Assembly (NCBI RefSeq): GCF_018678075.1 | Contig: NZ_JAHHIR010000074.1 | Location: forward strand, 1-64,000 | Reading direction: 5' to 3' | Source: Epibacterium ulvae | GTDB lineage: Bacteria; Pseudomonadota; Alphaproteobacteria; Rhodobacterales; Rhodobacteraceae | Length of the DNA stretch: 64,000 nucleotides | Part shown: positions 35,302 to 44,612 of the stretch, piece after piece | Numbering within the stretch: the first letter of the stretch is position 1 | How the letters are laid out: each line of letters begins with the position of its first letter | The notes under the pieces: model-generated | Told to the model about the DNA's origin: nothing | The model's database searches: none | The model's input: the letters and a program-made list of their open reading frames with translations, nothing else | Translations under genes and position numbers: made by a program

Positions 35302-36351
35302 TTACTCCGCTGCAACTGCGGTTTCCCGCACTGTGTCAATCATCAGTTGAACGTTGTCCGGATCCGCATCCGGTGTGATCCCATGGCCCAGGTTAAAGAT
35401 ATGTGCCCCCTTGCCAAACGCTCCAACGATGCGGCGGGTATCATCAATCAGCTCCTGCCCACCGGTCACCATATGGCGCGAGGCGAGGTTGCCCTGAACA
35501 CAGCCATCGACCTGCACATGGGTCGCCGCCCATTTTGGATCCACCGAATTGTCCAGCGCGACGCAATCCACGCCGGTCGCCTTGGCAAAGCCCACGTATT
35601 TCTCACCCGCTTCGCGCGGGAAGCCGATGATCGGAACCTGCGGATGGCGCACCTTCAACGCGGCGGTGATCTGGCGACAGGGTTCCAGCGCGTATTTCTG
35701 GAAAGCATCGCCTTTGAGCGATCCCGCCCAGCTGTCAAAAATCTTGACCACCTCGGCCCCGGCTTCGATCTGCATCGACAGATATTCAATGGTCGCGGCG
35801 GTAATACGGTCGAGCACGGCTTCAAAAACCGCGGGGTCTTCTTGCATCAAGGCATGCGCCGGCCCCTGATCCGAGGTACCGCGCCCTGCGATCATATAGG
35901 TCGCAACGGTCCAGGGGGCGCCGGCAAAGCCGATCAGCGTGGTCTCGGACGGCAGTTCGCGCGACAGGATTTTGACGGTTTCATAGATCGGGTTCAGCGT
36001 CTCGTGAATGTCGTCCACACCGCCCAGCTTGTCGAAATCCGCTTGCGAGGTCAGTGTCGACAGACGTGGGCCCTCGCCGGTGACAAACCACAGATCCGCG
36101 CCCAGAGCCTGGGGGATCAATAGGATATCGGCAAACAGGATCGACGCATCAAAGCCGTAGCGTCTGATCGGCTGCAACGTCACCTCGGCGGCGAGCTCTG
36201 GATTGTAACACAACGACAGGAAATCGCCGGCCTGCGCGCGGGTCGCCCGATACTCTGGCAAATAGCGTCCGGCTTGCCGCATCATCCAGATCGGTGGCAC
36301 CGCTTGGGTTTCACCTGCAAGGGCGCGCAGCAGTTTCTTTTGTTCGGCCAT
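35302..36351 (-). CDS. hemE: Uroporphyrinogen decarboxylase
   Basis: A 349-residue cytoplasmic enzyme converting uroporphyrinogen III to coproporphyrinogen [20 protein letters not shown] near the start is the family signature with the catalytic arginines, [12 protein letters not shown] carries the active-site aspartate region, and [12 protein letters not shown] and [12 protein letters not shown] follow. Start and length are standard. It is divergent from hemC with a 112-bp gap. Confidence 0.96.
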   Translation of the reverse strand: MAEQKKLLRALAGETQAVPPIWMMRQAGRYLPEYRATRAQAGDFLSLCYNPELAAEVTLQPIRRYGFDASILFADILLIPQALGADLWFVTGEGPRLSTLTSQADFDKLGGVDDIHETLNPIYETVKILSRELPSETTLIGFAGAPWTVATYMIAGRGTSDQGPAHALMQEDPAVFEAVLDRITAATIEYLSMQIEAGAEVVKIFDSWAGSLKGDAFQKYALEPCRQITAALKVRHPQVPIIGFPREAGEKYVGFAKATGVDCVALDNSVDPKWAATHVQVDGCVQGNLASRHMVTGGQELIDDTRRIVGAFGKGAHIFNLGHGITPDADPDNVQLMIDTVRETAVAAE

Positions 36352-36463
36352 CGGAATTTCCTCACTTTCGCGTCCCCTTGAGGTCCGCTGTCAGCGGCAA
36401 ATTGTCAAGGGGAGCAGGACAGCCGCTTGCCATGGCAAATCGCCGCGACTAATGATTTCGCCT

Positions 36464-37420
36464 ATGACACTGACCCTGCCCTCCCCCGCTTCGCCCCTTA
36501 AAATCGGCACCCGTGGTTCGCCTTTGGCCCTTGCCCAAGCTTATGAGACACGGACACGCCTGATGGCGGCCTTTGATCTGCCAGAAGCCGCTTTTGAGGT
36601 TGTGGTGATCAAAACCACCGGGGACAATCGCGCCATGATCGATGCGGACCGCCCACTGAAAGAGATTGGCAACAAAGGGCTATTCACCAAAGAAATCGAA
36701 GAGGCCATGCTGGCAGGTGACATCGACATCGCCGTGCATTCCTCAAAGGACATGCCGGTGGAACAGCCGCAGGGCTTGATCCTGGATGCGTTTCTCCCCC
36801 GTGAAGATGTGCGCGATGCCTTTGTGTCGCCAAAGTTTGCCGCGATTGCCGATCTGCCCGAAGGCGCGGTGGTTGGCACCTCATCCCTGCGGCGTCGGGC
36901 GCAACTGCTCAATAAACGAGCAGATCTGAAGGTTGTTGAATTCCGCGGCAATGTCCAAACCCGTCTGAAGAAGCTCGCCGATGGTGTCGCCAGCTGTACT
37001 TTCCTTGCTCAGGCCGGCCTGAACCGATTGGCAATGGACAACGTCCCCGCCACCCCGGTTGAGGTCGACGACATGCTGCCCGCCATCGCCCAAGGGGCCA
37101 TTGGCATTGAGCGCCGGCAGAATGATTCACGTGCAGCGGAGCTGTTGGAGGCGATCCATCACCAAGAGACCGCACAACGGCTGGCGGCGGAACGTGCGCT
37201 GCTGGCAGGCCTTGATGGATCCTGCGAGACGCCGATTGCGGGTCTGGCCGTTATTGACGGCGGTACGCTTTCGTTGCGTGGTCAGGTGCTGCGCCCGGAT
37301 GGGTCCGAAGCAATTGACGCCACGCTCAGCGGCGATCTGTCAGACGCGGCGGCGCTTGGTGCCGCGATGGCGCAGGATTTGCTGAACCGGGCGGTCAAAG
37401 GCTTTTTCGACTGGCATTAA
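36464..37420 (+). CDS. hemC: Hydroxymethylbilane synthase (porphobilinogen deaminase)
   Basis: A 318-residue enzyme polymerising four porphobilinogens. KIGTRGSPLALAQAYE, FTKEIEEAMLAGDIDIAVHSSKDMP, SSLRRRAQL, FRGNVQTRLKKL and the dipyrromethane-attachment cysteine in DGSCETPIAG are all visible. I start at 36464; an ATG at 36452 would add four residues. It faces hemE divergently, and with hemF downstream forms a haem gene cluster. Confidence 0.95.
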   Translation: MTLTLPSPASPLKIGTRGSPLALAQAYETRTRLMAAFDLPEAAFEVVVIKTTGDNRAMIDADRPLKEIGNKGLFTKEIEEAMLAGDIDIAVHSSKDMPVEQPQGLILDAFLPREDVRDAFVSPKFAAIADLPEGAVVGTSSLRRRAQLLNKRADLKVVEFRGNVQTRLKKLADGVASCTFLAQAGLNRLAMDNVPATPVEVDDMLPAIAQGAIGIERRQNDSRAAELLEAIHHQETAQRLAAERALLAGLDGSCETPIAGLAVIDGGTLSLRGQVLRPDGSEAIDATLSGDLSDAAALGAAMAQDLLNRAVKGFFDWH

Positions 37421-37431
37421 GCGCAGGCCGA

Positions 37432-38235
37432 TCAATTTCCCCACGCGGACCACTGCGTCGGCGTTCCGGCAAAAGCGTTGATATCCACGTCGCCGACGAT
37501 CCCCGGCACCCGTCCTGTGCCAGTGTACTGCCAAAACGTCCAACGCTGGCCGGGATAGACCTGGCTGGGGTGCCCGGCGACGGATCTGAGCCAGAATTCC
37601 GTGCCCGGAAGGTCGCCAATCCCCGTTTCGCGGTAAAAATCAACCGTAGTGTAGATGACCGGCCGCTTGCCGTAGTGGCGCTCCAAAATGTTCAAAAACC
37701 GGCGCGCTTCGGCCCGGACATTCGCGCCGGATGGCCGTTTGCGGCAAGTGCGTGACTGGTGGTTCCACTCCATATCCAACACATGCGGCAGCGCATTGCC
37801 ATCGCGTGGTACGTTGCGAATGAACCAGCGCGCTTGTTCAGCGGCGGTGCGACAGAAGTAGAAATAGTGATAGGCCCCGCGTCGTACCCCGGCCCGTCTG
37901 GCGGTGCGCCAATGGGATTTAAACTGCGGATCCAGCACATCACCGCCTTCGGTCGCCTTGAGGAAAGCGAAGGAAACACCAGACCGGCGCGCGCGGGGCC
38001 AATCAATATCCCCCTGCCAGCGCGAGACATCAATGCCGTGGACCGGATAGCTGCGCGGGCTGCGGCGTTCCCATTCCACCGGGTCACTGTCACTAAATCG
38101 CGGATAGGTCACCAACCGCGCCGTCTGTCCGGCCCCGGTCGGCGCGGTCCCCACCACGTCGCTTGGACTGACAACGGGTTGCGCACAGGACAGCAGCAGA
38201 CCAACAGCTGCGAGAAATAAGATCGAAAACCGCAT
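37432..38235 (-). CDS. GH25-family lysozyme, lipoprotein
   Basis: A 267-residue peptidoglycan muramidase-like protein. A lipoprotein signal ends in LLLSC with the lipidated cysteine at residue 17. The catalytic domain has HGIDVSRWQGDIDW (Asp at about 69), FLKATEGGDV, GAYHYFYF and HVLDMEWN, in which D154 and E156 form the DxE catalytic pair of GH25. The end shows YPGQRWTFWQYTGTGRVPGI. The start at 38235 is preceded by a GGCAGG ribosome site. It converges on hemC with an 11-bp gap. It probably acts in cell-wall turnover or predation defence; which is not clear. Confidence 0.92.
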   Translation of the reverse strand: MRFSILFLAAVGLLLSCAQPVVSPSDVVGTAPTGAGQTARLVTYPRFSDSDPVEWERRSPRSYPVHGIDVSRWQGDIDWPRARRSGVSFAFLKATEGGDVLDPQFKSHWRTARRAGVRRGAYHYFYFCRTAAEQARWFIRNVPRDGNALPHVLDMEWNHQSRTCRKRPSGANVRAEARRFLNILERHYGKRPVIYTTVDFYRETGIGDLPGTEFWLRSVAGHPSQVYPGQRWTFWQYTGTGRVPGIVGDVDINAFAGTPTQWSAWGN

Positions 38236-38344
38236 CGTGACCTGCCCCGGCCTTGCTGCACCCAAGGACAAGTCTAGGCGACGTGCGCGTTGTGGTCGAT
38301 CAGAGCGACATCAAAAAGGCATCAATTCGCCGACAGGAGCTGGA

Positions 38345-39238
38345 TCAAATCCATTTGGCCAAAGGCGGCAGGCTCATCAAAACCGCATTGGCGTCGTGGC
38401 CGGTTTCAAGCCCAAATTTGGTGCCACGGTCATAAACCAGATTGTATTCAGCGTAGAGCCCGCGATGGATCAGCTGGGCGTCACGATCCTCCGCATCACA
38501 TGGTTGAACTCTGCGCCTTTCCACCAGTGGCACATAGGCCGGCAGGAAAGCGCGGCCGATATCCTGGGTCAGCGCAAAATCAGCCTCCCAATCGCCGGTG
38601 TTGCGGTCATCCATAAAGATCCCGCCAACCCCGCGCGCCCGTCCGCGATGGGGGATAAAGAAATACTCATCCGCCCAGGCTTTTAGCTTGGGGTAGAGCG
38701 CGGCGTCATGCGGGTCCAGATGGGCCTGTTGCTGGGCATGAAAATGCGCCGTGTCGTCGTTATATTCGATACAGGGATTCAGATCCGAGCCACCACCAAA
38801 CCACCAGGCATGCGGCGTCCAGAACATGCGGGTGTTCATATGCACCGCAGGCACATGGGGGTTGCGCATATGAGCCACAAGCGAAATGCCCGAGGCCCAG
38901 AACCGCGGATCATCCTTCATGCCCGGAATACCCTTGCGCGCCGCCATCGCATTTTGCGCGCGTTCGCCCAAGGTGCCATACACGGTTGAGATATTGACGC
39001 CGACCTTTTCAAACACGCGCCCGCCCCGCATGACGCTCATCAAGCCGCCACCGGCGTCCGATCCGTCATCCGATGTACGCGTGGTCTCGCTGACCTCAAA
39101 CGCGCCGGGCTCCTTTTCGCTGAATGGGCCTTCAGAATGGCTTGCTTCCAGCGCTTCAAACGAAGCTACAATGTCATCGCGCAAGGTCTTGAACCAAGCA
39201 GACGCGCGTTGTTTTTCAGTGTTCATTTCCGTCGACAT
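38345..39238 (-). CDS. hemF: Oxygen-dependent coproporphyrinogen III oxidase
   Basis: A 297-residue enzyme that oxidatively decarboxylates coproporphyrinogen III using O2. GGGLMSVMRGGRVFEKVGVN, VHMNTRMFWTPHAWWFGGGS-type substrate region, HRGRARGVGGIFMDD and GRAFLPAYVPLVERRR are family motifs. The oxygen-independent counterpart hemN is also in this window near 56.6 kb, so haem can be made under both oxic and micro-oxic conditions. Confidence 0.95.
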   Translation of the reverse strand: MSTEMNTEKQRASAWFKTLRDDIVASFEALEASHSEGPFSEKEPGAFEVSETTRTSDDGSDAGGGLMSVMRGGRVFEKVGVNISTVYGTLGERAQNAMAARKGIPGMKDDPRFWASGISLVAHMRNPHVPAVHMNTRMFWTPHAWWFGGGSDLNPCIEYNDDTAHFHAQQQAHLDPHDAALYPKLKAWADEYFFIPHRGRARGVGGIFMDDRNTGDWEADFALTQDIGRAFLPAYVPLVERRRVQPCDAEDRDAQLIHRGLYAEYNLVYDRGTKFGLETGHDANAVLMSLPPLAKWI

Positions 39239-39295
39239 GGTCGTTCCGTTTATGTGCTGCGCCCCGCTTGCCTGTGGGGCTTGGGCAGGTCTTGA

Positions 39296-40099
39296 TCAGT
39301 GAACCGGTGCTGCAACTGGATCCAGCAGCGTGCGCCCGCCGTCCAGCGTCATGATTTGGCCAGTCATAAACCCCGACGCATCCGAGGCAAGATATTGCGC
39401 AGCTTCGGTCAATTCACTGGGCGCCGCAATGCGACCCAACGGCGTATGTTCCTCAATATCGTCGCGGAACTCGCGATTTTCCTTGAGCGTTGACTGCAAC
39501 GACGCGCTCATCACCGATCCAAAGGCGATGGAATTGACTCGAATGCGGTGCGGCGCGAACGACACTGATAGGGACCGTGTCATCTGATCCAGCGCGGCTG
39601 AGGCGATCGAGAAGGCCAGCAGTTCCGGATGGGTGCGGCGCGCGGCAATGGAGGACAGATTGACGATCGATCCACGCGGCGCGTCATCATCACGCCCCTC
39701 GCCCTGTTTGATCATCCGGCGCGCCACCTGCTGCGACAGGCGCAGGGTTGGCAACAGGTTCTGGTTCAGCAACCGATCAAGCGATTCATCCTGGGGGTCC
39801 AAAGCGTCGCTTTGTTCCACCTGACGCGCGCCGTTGACCAGGATGTCGATGTCATCAAAGGCGTCGATGGTGGCCGACAAAAGATTGGCAATTGTCAGAC
39901 GTTCCCGCAAATCCCCGGCAAAATAGCGGATGTTGCCTTCGTCCTTGGGTTCGCCCAACTCGGCAATCAAGGCGGCCTCATTTGAATCCGCAAACATGAC
40001 GTTGGCACCTCCGTCCGCAAACTGTTTGCCGATTGCCAGACCGATGCCGCTGGCGGCGCCGGTCACAATGGCGGTTTTACCTGAAATGGAAAAGGACAT
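39296..40099 (-). CDS. SDR-family NAD(P)-dependent oxidoreductase
   Basis: A 267-residue classical short-chain dehydrogenase. The cofactor motif TGAASGIGLAIG lies at residues 14-25, NGARQ stands in for NNAG, and VNLSSIAARR gives the catalytic serine. The usual Tyr of YxxxK is not where expected: the segment reads LLAFSIASAALDQMTRSL, with Phe-Ser-x-Ala in place of Tyr-x-x-x-Lys. The protein may therefore be catalytically altered. The C-terminal LASDASGFMTGQIMTLDGGRTL is typical. It starts upstream of hemF with a 57-bp gap. The substrate is unknown. Confidence 0.87.
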   Translation of the reverse strand: MSFSISGKTAIVTGAASGIGLAIGKQFADGGANVMFADSNEAALIAELGEPKDEGNIRYFAGDLRERLTIANLLSATIDAFDDIDILVNGARQVEQSDALDPQDESLDRLLNQNLLPTLRLSQQVARRMIKQGEGRDDDAPRGSIVNLSSIAARRTHPELLAFSIASAALDQMTRSLSVSFAPHRIRVNSIAFGSVMSASLQSTLKENREFRDDIEEHTPLGRIAAPSELTEAAQYLASDASGFMTGQIMTLDGGRTLLDPVAAPVH

Positions 40100-40175
40100 G
40101 ACGTGCCTCTAAGATGGTGCGTGGTTTTCGTCGACTTTATACAGGAAGCGCGACACTGCAAACATAAGCGAACAT

Positions 40176-41165
40176 TCAGCTTTTGCTGCGCCGTGGCCGA
40201 TGCGCATGGAGCACTTTGAACCGATTGTCGCCAGCCACTTCCTCCACCTTGGCAAAACACTGGTCCAATGTCACCTCATAGGGGAGATGACGGTTGGCCA
40301 CCATCCAGACATGCCCACCGGGGGTGAGCGCCTTGGCTGCGGTGCGAATAAAGGCCTGTCCCAGCGCGGGTTCCGCCGCCCGTCCCGTGTGAAACGGCGG
40401 GTTCATTACCACCGCATCGCAGGGCTCAGAAGACTGCCAGCCTGTCGCATCCGCCCAATGGAACTGCGCGCGCGTGTCGTCGATATTCAGACGCACACAC
40501 TCCAGCGCGATGTGGTCCGCTTCCACGAGATGCACGGTTTCCACGTCCTGTCGCGCAAGAATTTGCTTGGACAGAAATCCCCATCCCGCCCCGAGATCGG
40601 CAACCCGACGCCCCAGTTTTTGCGGCAAAGCCTCTGCCAGCAGAAGCGACGCAGGATCGATGCCATCGGCCGAAAACACACCGGGTGCGGTGTAATAGCC
40701 GTCGACCAGTGCTGGCGCGTCTGCCCGCCAATTGGGCAAATCAGCACCACCATCGATCCAGAAGACCTTGCCATGCGCTTTGGAAATCGGGGCAGACGGC
40801 GCGGCCAGCCTGCGCAGATCTTTCAGAAGCGAATCAATTCCATCCGTTTTGGCTCCATCAATCAGCACCGGCCCTTGCGTGGCGCGCACCGCTTGGGCGA
40901 TCAAATCACGACCCTGAGCCTTGGCGCGCGTGGCAAAGACCACGGCGGCGACCGCAACACTTTCCCCATCCCAAACGGGTACACAGTCATAACCCAAGCT
41001 GGTGAAATGCTCATACGCCGGGCGCTGGGGTTGGACGATTTTCACCTGGTCCTTGGGCAACGCGGACAGATCCGCATCGACGCTTGGGTGAAACACAAAA
41101 ACTGAACCGGATGCAGGCACGGCGAAACCACCTGCCTCCAGAGCCAGCGACAGGCGAACGGACAT
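40176..41165 (-). CDS. RsmC-like class I SAM-dependent methyltransferase
   Basis: A 329-residue protein built like RsmC, the 16S rRNA G1207 N2-methyltransferase: a degenerate N-terminal methyltransferase-like half and an active C-terminal half. The latter has VADLGAGWGFLSKQIL (SAM motif I), HLVEADHIALECVRLN, and the catalytic VMNPPFHTG followed by FIRTAAKALTPGGHVWMVAN. The preferred ATG is at 41165, directly after a TTG. The clpS stop lies 22 bp upstream. The exact rRNA target is inferred from the family. Confidence 0.85.
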   Translation of the reverse strand: MSVRLSLALEAGGFAVPASGSVFVFHPSVDADLSALPKDQVKIVQPQRPAYEHFTSLGYDCVPVWDGESVAVAAVVFATRAKAQGRDLIAQAVRATQGPVLIDGAKTDGIDSLLKDLRRLAAPSAPISKAHGKVFWIDGGADLPNWRADAPALVDGYYTAPGVFSADGIDPASLLLAEALPQKLGRRVADLGAGWGFLSKQILARQDVETVHLVEADHIALECVRLNIDDTRAQFHWADATGWQSSEPCDAVVMNPPFHTGRAAEPALGQAFIRTAAKALTPGGHVWMVANRHLPYEVTLDQCFAKVEEVAGDNRFKVLHAHRPRRSKS

Positions 41166-41187
41166 CAACGCGCCCCTTTCCCTTTGA

Positions 41188-41529
41188 TTACTCTTCTTTT
41201 TCCATGGTGCATTGCAGCGGATGCTGATGACGACGGGCGAAATCCATCACCTGCGCCACCCTGGTCTCGGCGATTTCATGGCTGAACACACCAACCACGG
41301 CGAGGCCTTTTTTGTGAACCACCAGCATGATTTCGAACGCTTGGGCATGGGTCATGCCAAAGAAACGTTCCAACACCATGACCACAAATTCCATGGGGGT
41401 GTAATCATCGTTCAGCAGCAGAACCTTGTAGCGTGGTGGGCGCTGCGTCTTGGGCTTGGTCTTGGTCAGAAGGTCCATTTCACCTTCGTCGTCAGACTCG
41501 TCCGTCATCAGTATGTGTTCAAAGCTCAT
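41188..41529 (-). CDS. clpS: ATP-dependent Clp protease adaptor
   Basis: A protein of about 113 residues that binds ClpA and delivers N-degron substrates. The core [44 protein letters not shown] and the [11 protein letters not shown] end are typical. The N-terminal acidic extension ([19 protein letters not shown]) is usual in Rhodobacterales. Three in-frame ATGs (41553, 41529, 41508) compete without a decisive ribosome site; I use the middle one. The HAD gene is divergent. Confidence 0.92.
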   Translation of the reverse strand: MSFEHILMTDESDDEGEMDLLTKTKPKTQRPPRYKVLLLNDDYTPMEFVVMVLERFFGMTHAQAFEIMLVVHKKGLAVVGVFSHEIAETRVAQVMDFARRHQHPLQCTMEKEE

Positions 41530-41618
41530 GTGCAGGCCGTCTCGATCCAGCATGGAATTTCTTAGGGCGCTTATATAGCCTTTATTAACGGCAGGAAAAG
41601 ACACCGAAGGGAATTAGA

Positions 41619-42329
41619 ATGTCAAAGACACTCACAACGATCGCATTTGATGCTGACGACACTCTTTGGCACAACGAACGTTTCTTTCGGGTTACCCAGG
41701 AACGTTTTGCGGAACTTTTAATGGACCACACGCCGCGCGACATCGGGCCCGAGCAGCTGGATCGTCTGTTGATGGACGCCGAAACCAGAAATCTAGGGCG
41801 TTATGGCTATGGTGTGAAGGGGTTTACGCTGTCAATGATCGAAACCGCGATCGAAGTCACCGACGCGCGCGTTCCGGCCTCGGTCATCAAAGATCTGCTC
41901 GAAGCGGGACAGATGATGTTGAGCTATCCGATCGAATTGCTGCCACATGCCCGTGCTGCGGTCACGGCTTTGACCGCGGATTATCACCTTGTTTTGATCA
42001 CCAAAGGCGACCTATTGGACCAAGAACGCAAGCTCGCCCAGTCCGGATTGGGCGATTACTTCGACGCGGTTGAGATTGTGTCAGACAAAACGGCCGAGGT
42101 TTACGCGGATATTTTTCGCAGACATGGGCATGAACCGGATCAAACGATGATGGTCGGAAACTCGATGCGGTCCGACATTTTGCCGGTCCTGGAGGCCGGA
42201 GGCTGGGCGACATATGTGCCCCATGGGTTGGTGTGGGATCACGAACATGCCGAACCTCCGGTTGACCACGCCCGCTACTTTGAGGTTGACGATATGGGCG
42301 ATCTGCCCGCACTGATCGCGCGACTTTGA
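41619..42329 (+). CDS. HAD-family hydrolase (YjjG-like)
   Basis: A 236-residue phosphatase-like protein. FDADDTLWHNE near residue 10 carries the nucleophile Asp and the acid Asp two residues later, LITKGDLLDQERKLAQSG has the motif II threonine and the conserved lysine region, and MMVGNSMRSDILPVLEAGG is motif IV with the acidic pair. The helical cap between motifs I and II fits subfamily I enzymes such as YjjG. The substrate is unknown. GAAGGGA precedes the ATG. It probably forms an operon with the next gene, 15 bp downstream. Confidence 0.88.
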   Translation: MSKTLTTIAFDADDTLWHNERFFRVTQERFAELLMDHTPRDIGPEQLDRLLMDAETRNLGRYGYGVKGFTLSMIETAIEVTDARVPASVIKDLLEAGQMMLSYPIELLPHARAAVTALTADYHLVLITKGDLLDQERKLAQSGLGDYFDAVEIVSDKTAEVYADIFRRHGHEPDQTMMVGNSMRSDILPVLEAGGWATYVPHGLVWDHEHAEPPVDHARYFEVDDMGDLPALIARL

Positions 42330-42344
42330 TAGAAAGATCATACG

Positions 42345-42665
42345 ATGCCCCAAGCTGACCTGTCATATTCCGCCCATCTCGATTTCGACGCAGCCAAAGC
42401 GCTGGCAGTTATTGAAGAAACCATTCGTGACAAAGACGAAACCGCCGGCACCTGCAAAGGGCGCGCGCATCCCGTTCAAACAACCCATCACGACCACGTG
42501 CTGCTGCGTGTCGCGGTCCTTGAAAAGCCGCACCGTGACGACGTGTTTATGACCGCGCTGAGCGAGAACTTGGTCGCGGCGTTAAAGCCGCTGATTCCAA
42601 CCGGCACGCCCTATAATGTGATCATCACCTTTCTGTCGCCCTACCATCAGTCCGTACAAGCATAA
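42345..42665 (+). CDS. Tautomerase-superfamily-like small protein
   Basis: A 106-residue protein beginning MPQADLSYSAHLD, which would leave an N-terminal proline after Met removal. The layout (YSAHLDFDAAKALAVIEETI, then GRAHPVQTTHHDHVLLRVAV and a C-terminal helix-strand) resembles 5-carboxymethyl-2-hydroxymuconate isomerase-like tautomerases. No aromatic degradation genes are nearby, so a role in that pathway is not indicated. The assignment is by pattern only. Confidence 0.55.
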   Translation: MPQADLSYSAHLDFDAAKALAVIEETIRDKDETAGTCKGRAHPVQTTHHDHVLLRVAVLEKPHRDDVFMTALSENLVAALKPLIPTGTPYNVIITFLSPYHQSVQA

Positions 42666-42782
42666 GATGCAGGCGCCGGTTGTGGTTTCTTGGCACCAAT
42701 TTTGAACATGCCGAGGAATCAACGTCACGAATTTGGGAGACCCCTCGAATTTTTCGGGATCTCAAAAAATTAACGAACCGCG

Positions 42783-42817
42783 CATCTAGTGGGACACACC
42801 CGTATCCCTACTAGATG
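42783..42817. repeat. Long hairpin upstream of the D,D-carboxypeptidase gene
   Basis: CATCTAGTGGGA at 42783-42794 pairs with TCCCTACTAGATG at 42805-42817, giving a 12-bp stem with one bulged base and a 10-base loop. It lies in the 279-bp gap between the tautomerase-like gene and the carboxypeptidase. It may sit in the leader of the latter or be an operator. A smaller CCCTCGAA/TTCGGG hairpin lies near 42743-42758. Confidence 0.5.
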
Positions 42818-42944
42818 TCGAAAGCCTCGGACAAAATGGTGCCACCTGCGTAGTTCCACAGCTGTTTATTATTAACCATCACTGTGTTACCGTTTGGCAG
42901 AGCAAAAAATAGTCAGCTGAAAATCGGCGACACTCGAGGCAGAC

Positions 42945-44588
42945 ATGGCAGATATCGCGCAGGTTCCGAACGCCCGGAAACCCGGCCCCAATAGGGCTAA
43001 TCTATCCTTTGTACGGCGACGTACAAGAGGGATCCTTTCACGAATCGCAACGTTCATTGTTATGTGTCTTGTGTCGGTGACGACTCTCCACGCGGCTCCT
43101 TATGCGGCGATGGTTATGGACGCCCGCACCGGCGAAGTGCTGCATTCCCGCAACGCGGACACGCGCCTGCATCCGGCCTCTCTGACCAAGATGATGACGC
43201 TCTACATCGCGTTTGAGGCGGTTCGAAATGGCGAAATCACGCTGGATACCAAGGTTAAGGTTTCACGCAATGCCGCCGCTGAACCACCGTCAAAGCTCGG
43301 CCTGAAAACAGGTCAACGCATTGCTCTGCGCTATCTCATTCGTGCCGCTGCGATTAAATCCGGCAACGACGCTGCCACCGCCATTGGCGAGGCGATTGCC
43401 GGGTCCGAGGCAGCTTTTGCCCGTCGCATGACCCGCACGGCCAAGGCGCTTGGCATGTCGCGGACGACCTTTAAGAATGCTCATGGCCTGACATCCAGCG
43501 GTCACCTGTCGACAGCCCGCGACATGACAACGCTTGGCCGCCACATTCTGTATGACTACCCCGAATACTATAACCTGTTCTCACGCAAATCCGCTGATGC
43601 CGGCGTGCGCACCGTGGCCAATACCAACCGCCGTTTGCTTGCAGCCTACAAAGGTGCGGATGGGATCAAAACCGGCTACACCAATGCTGCGGGTTTTAAC
43701 CTTGTTGCCTCGGCCAAACGTGGGAACGAGCGGGTGATTGCGACCGTTTTTGGTGGAAAGTCAACCACATCGCGCAATGCAAAAGTGGCTGAGCTGCTGG
43801 ATCTGGGTTTCCGCCGCGCGCCAACCCATGCCAAACTGCGCAAACCGACCCGCCCAGCTTATCTGGGCAATCGAGGCATCCGGGTTGCTGATGCATCGAC
43901 AGACTCTGCTGTGGCCGAAGGCGTTGGCAAATCGATCCGGGTGACCGGTCTGGTTAAAACCAGCCTGCGTCCCAAACTGCGCCCAGGGCAGGAACCGGGT
44001 CAGACGCCAGGCGATCTACCCGCAGCTGCGCCCTCGACAGGCAGCGCGTTCTCCTTGCTCGCCGCCAATACGGCCGCACCAGCGCAACCATCGAATTTGC
44101 AAGCCAGCATCCAAAGCGCAATTGCCGAAGCAGCCGTGATCGAAGCCGCTCATGTCGACACCGCCTCTGTTGTACAAGAGGACGTACAGGTTATTGCGGC
44201 TGTTGCCTCGGCCGGACAGCAACCGCGTCTGTCCTTGGTGCAACCCTACCAAGGCGGCGTCCGTCCCCGTGCGCGTCCCGCAGAATTTATCGACGTTGCG
44301 AGCGAAAGCGCAGAACCCATCGTTGTAACACGTCTGTCCACATCTGGTGGTCGTTACTGGGGCATCAGCGTCGGGCGTTATGGCAACCGTTTCATGGCAG
44401 AAAAAGTGCTGTTGAAAACCGCCCTGACAGAGATGTCGACGTTGCGGGGATCCCTGCGCAAAGTGGTAAAAACCCCGCGCGGCTTTGATGCGAACTTCCT
44501 TGGCATGACGCGCGAAAACGCAGAACTTGCCTGTCGACGTCTGCAGTCGCGCAACACCGAGTGTGAGACGATCGGCCCTCGGTCGTAA
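42945..44588 (+). CDS. D-alanyl-D-alanine carboxypeptidase with SPOR domain (DacA/PBP5-like)
   Basis: A 547-residue penicillin-binding protein that trims the terminal D-Ala of peptidoglycan stem peptides. After an N-terminal signal/anchor (FIVMCLVSVTTLHAAP) the peptidase S11 motifs follow in order: SLTK at 79-82 (catalytic Ser and Lys), SGN at 139-141 and KTG at 242-244. A Pro- and Ala-rich linker leads to a C-terminal SPOR domain from about residue 465 (YWGISVGRYGNRFMAEKVLL), which binds denuded septal glycan. It therefore probably acts at the division site. An insertion sequence begins about 25 bp after its stop and separates it from a terminator. Confidence 0.9.
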   Translation: MADIAQVPNARKPGPNRANLSFVRRRTRGILSRIATFIVMCLVSVTTLHAAPYAAMVMDARTGEVLHSRNADTRLHPASLTKMMTLYIAFEAVRNGEITLDTKVKVSRNAAAEPPSKLGLKTGQRIALRYLIRAAAIKSGNDAATAIGEAIAGSEAAFARRMTRTAKALGMSRTTFKNAHGLTSSGHLSTARDMTTLGRHILYDYPEYYNLFSRKSADAGVRTVANTNRRLLAAYKGADGIKTGYTNAAGFNLVASAKRGNERVIATVFGGKSTTSRNAKVAELLDLGFRRAPTHAKLRKPTRPAYLGNRGIRVADASTDSAVAEGVGKSIRVTGLVKTSLRPKLRPGQEPGQTPGDLPAAAPSTGSAFSLLAANTAAPAQPSNLQASIQSAIAEAAVIEAAHVDTASVVQEDVQVIAAVASAGQQPRLSLVQPYQGGVRPRARPAEFIDVASESAEPIVVTRLSTSGGRYWGISVGRYGNRFMAEKVLLKTALTEMSTLRGSLRKVVKTPRGFDANFLGMTRENAELACRRLQSRNTECETIGPRS

Positions 44589-44612
44589 ACTTGCCTACGG
44601 ACTTTGACTCGG

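Noticed and set aside
42872-42879. TTAACCAT, a possible CtrA half-site
   Set aside because: Only half of the motif is present and no second TTAA lies at the required spacing.
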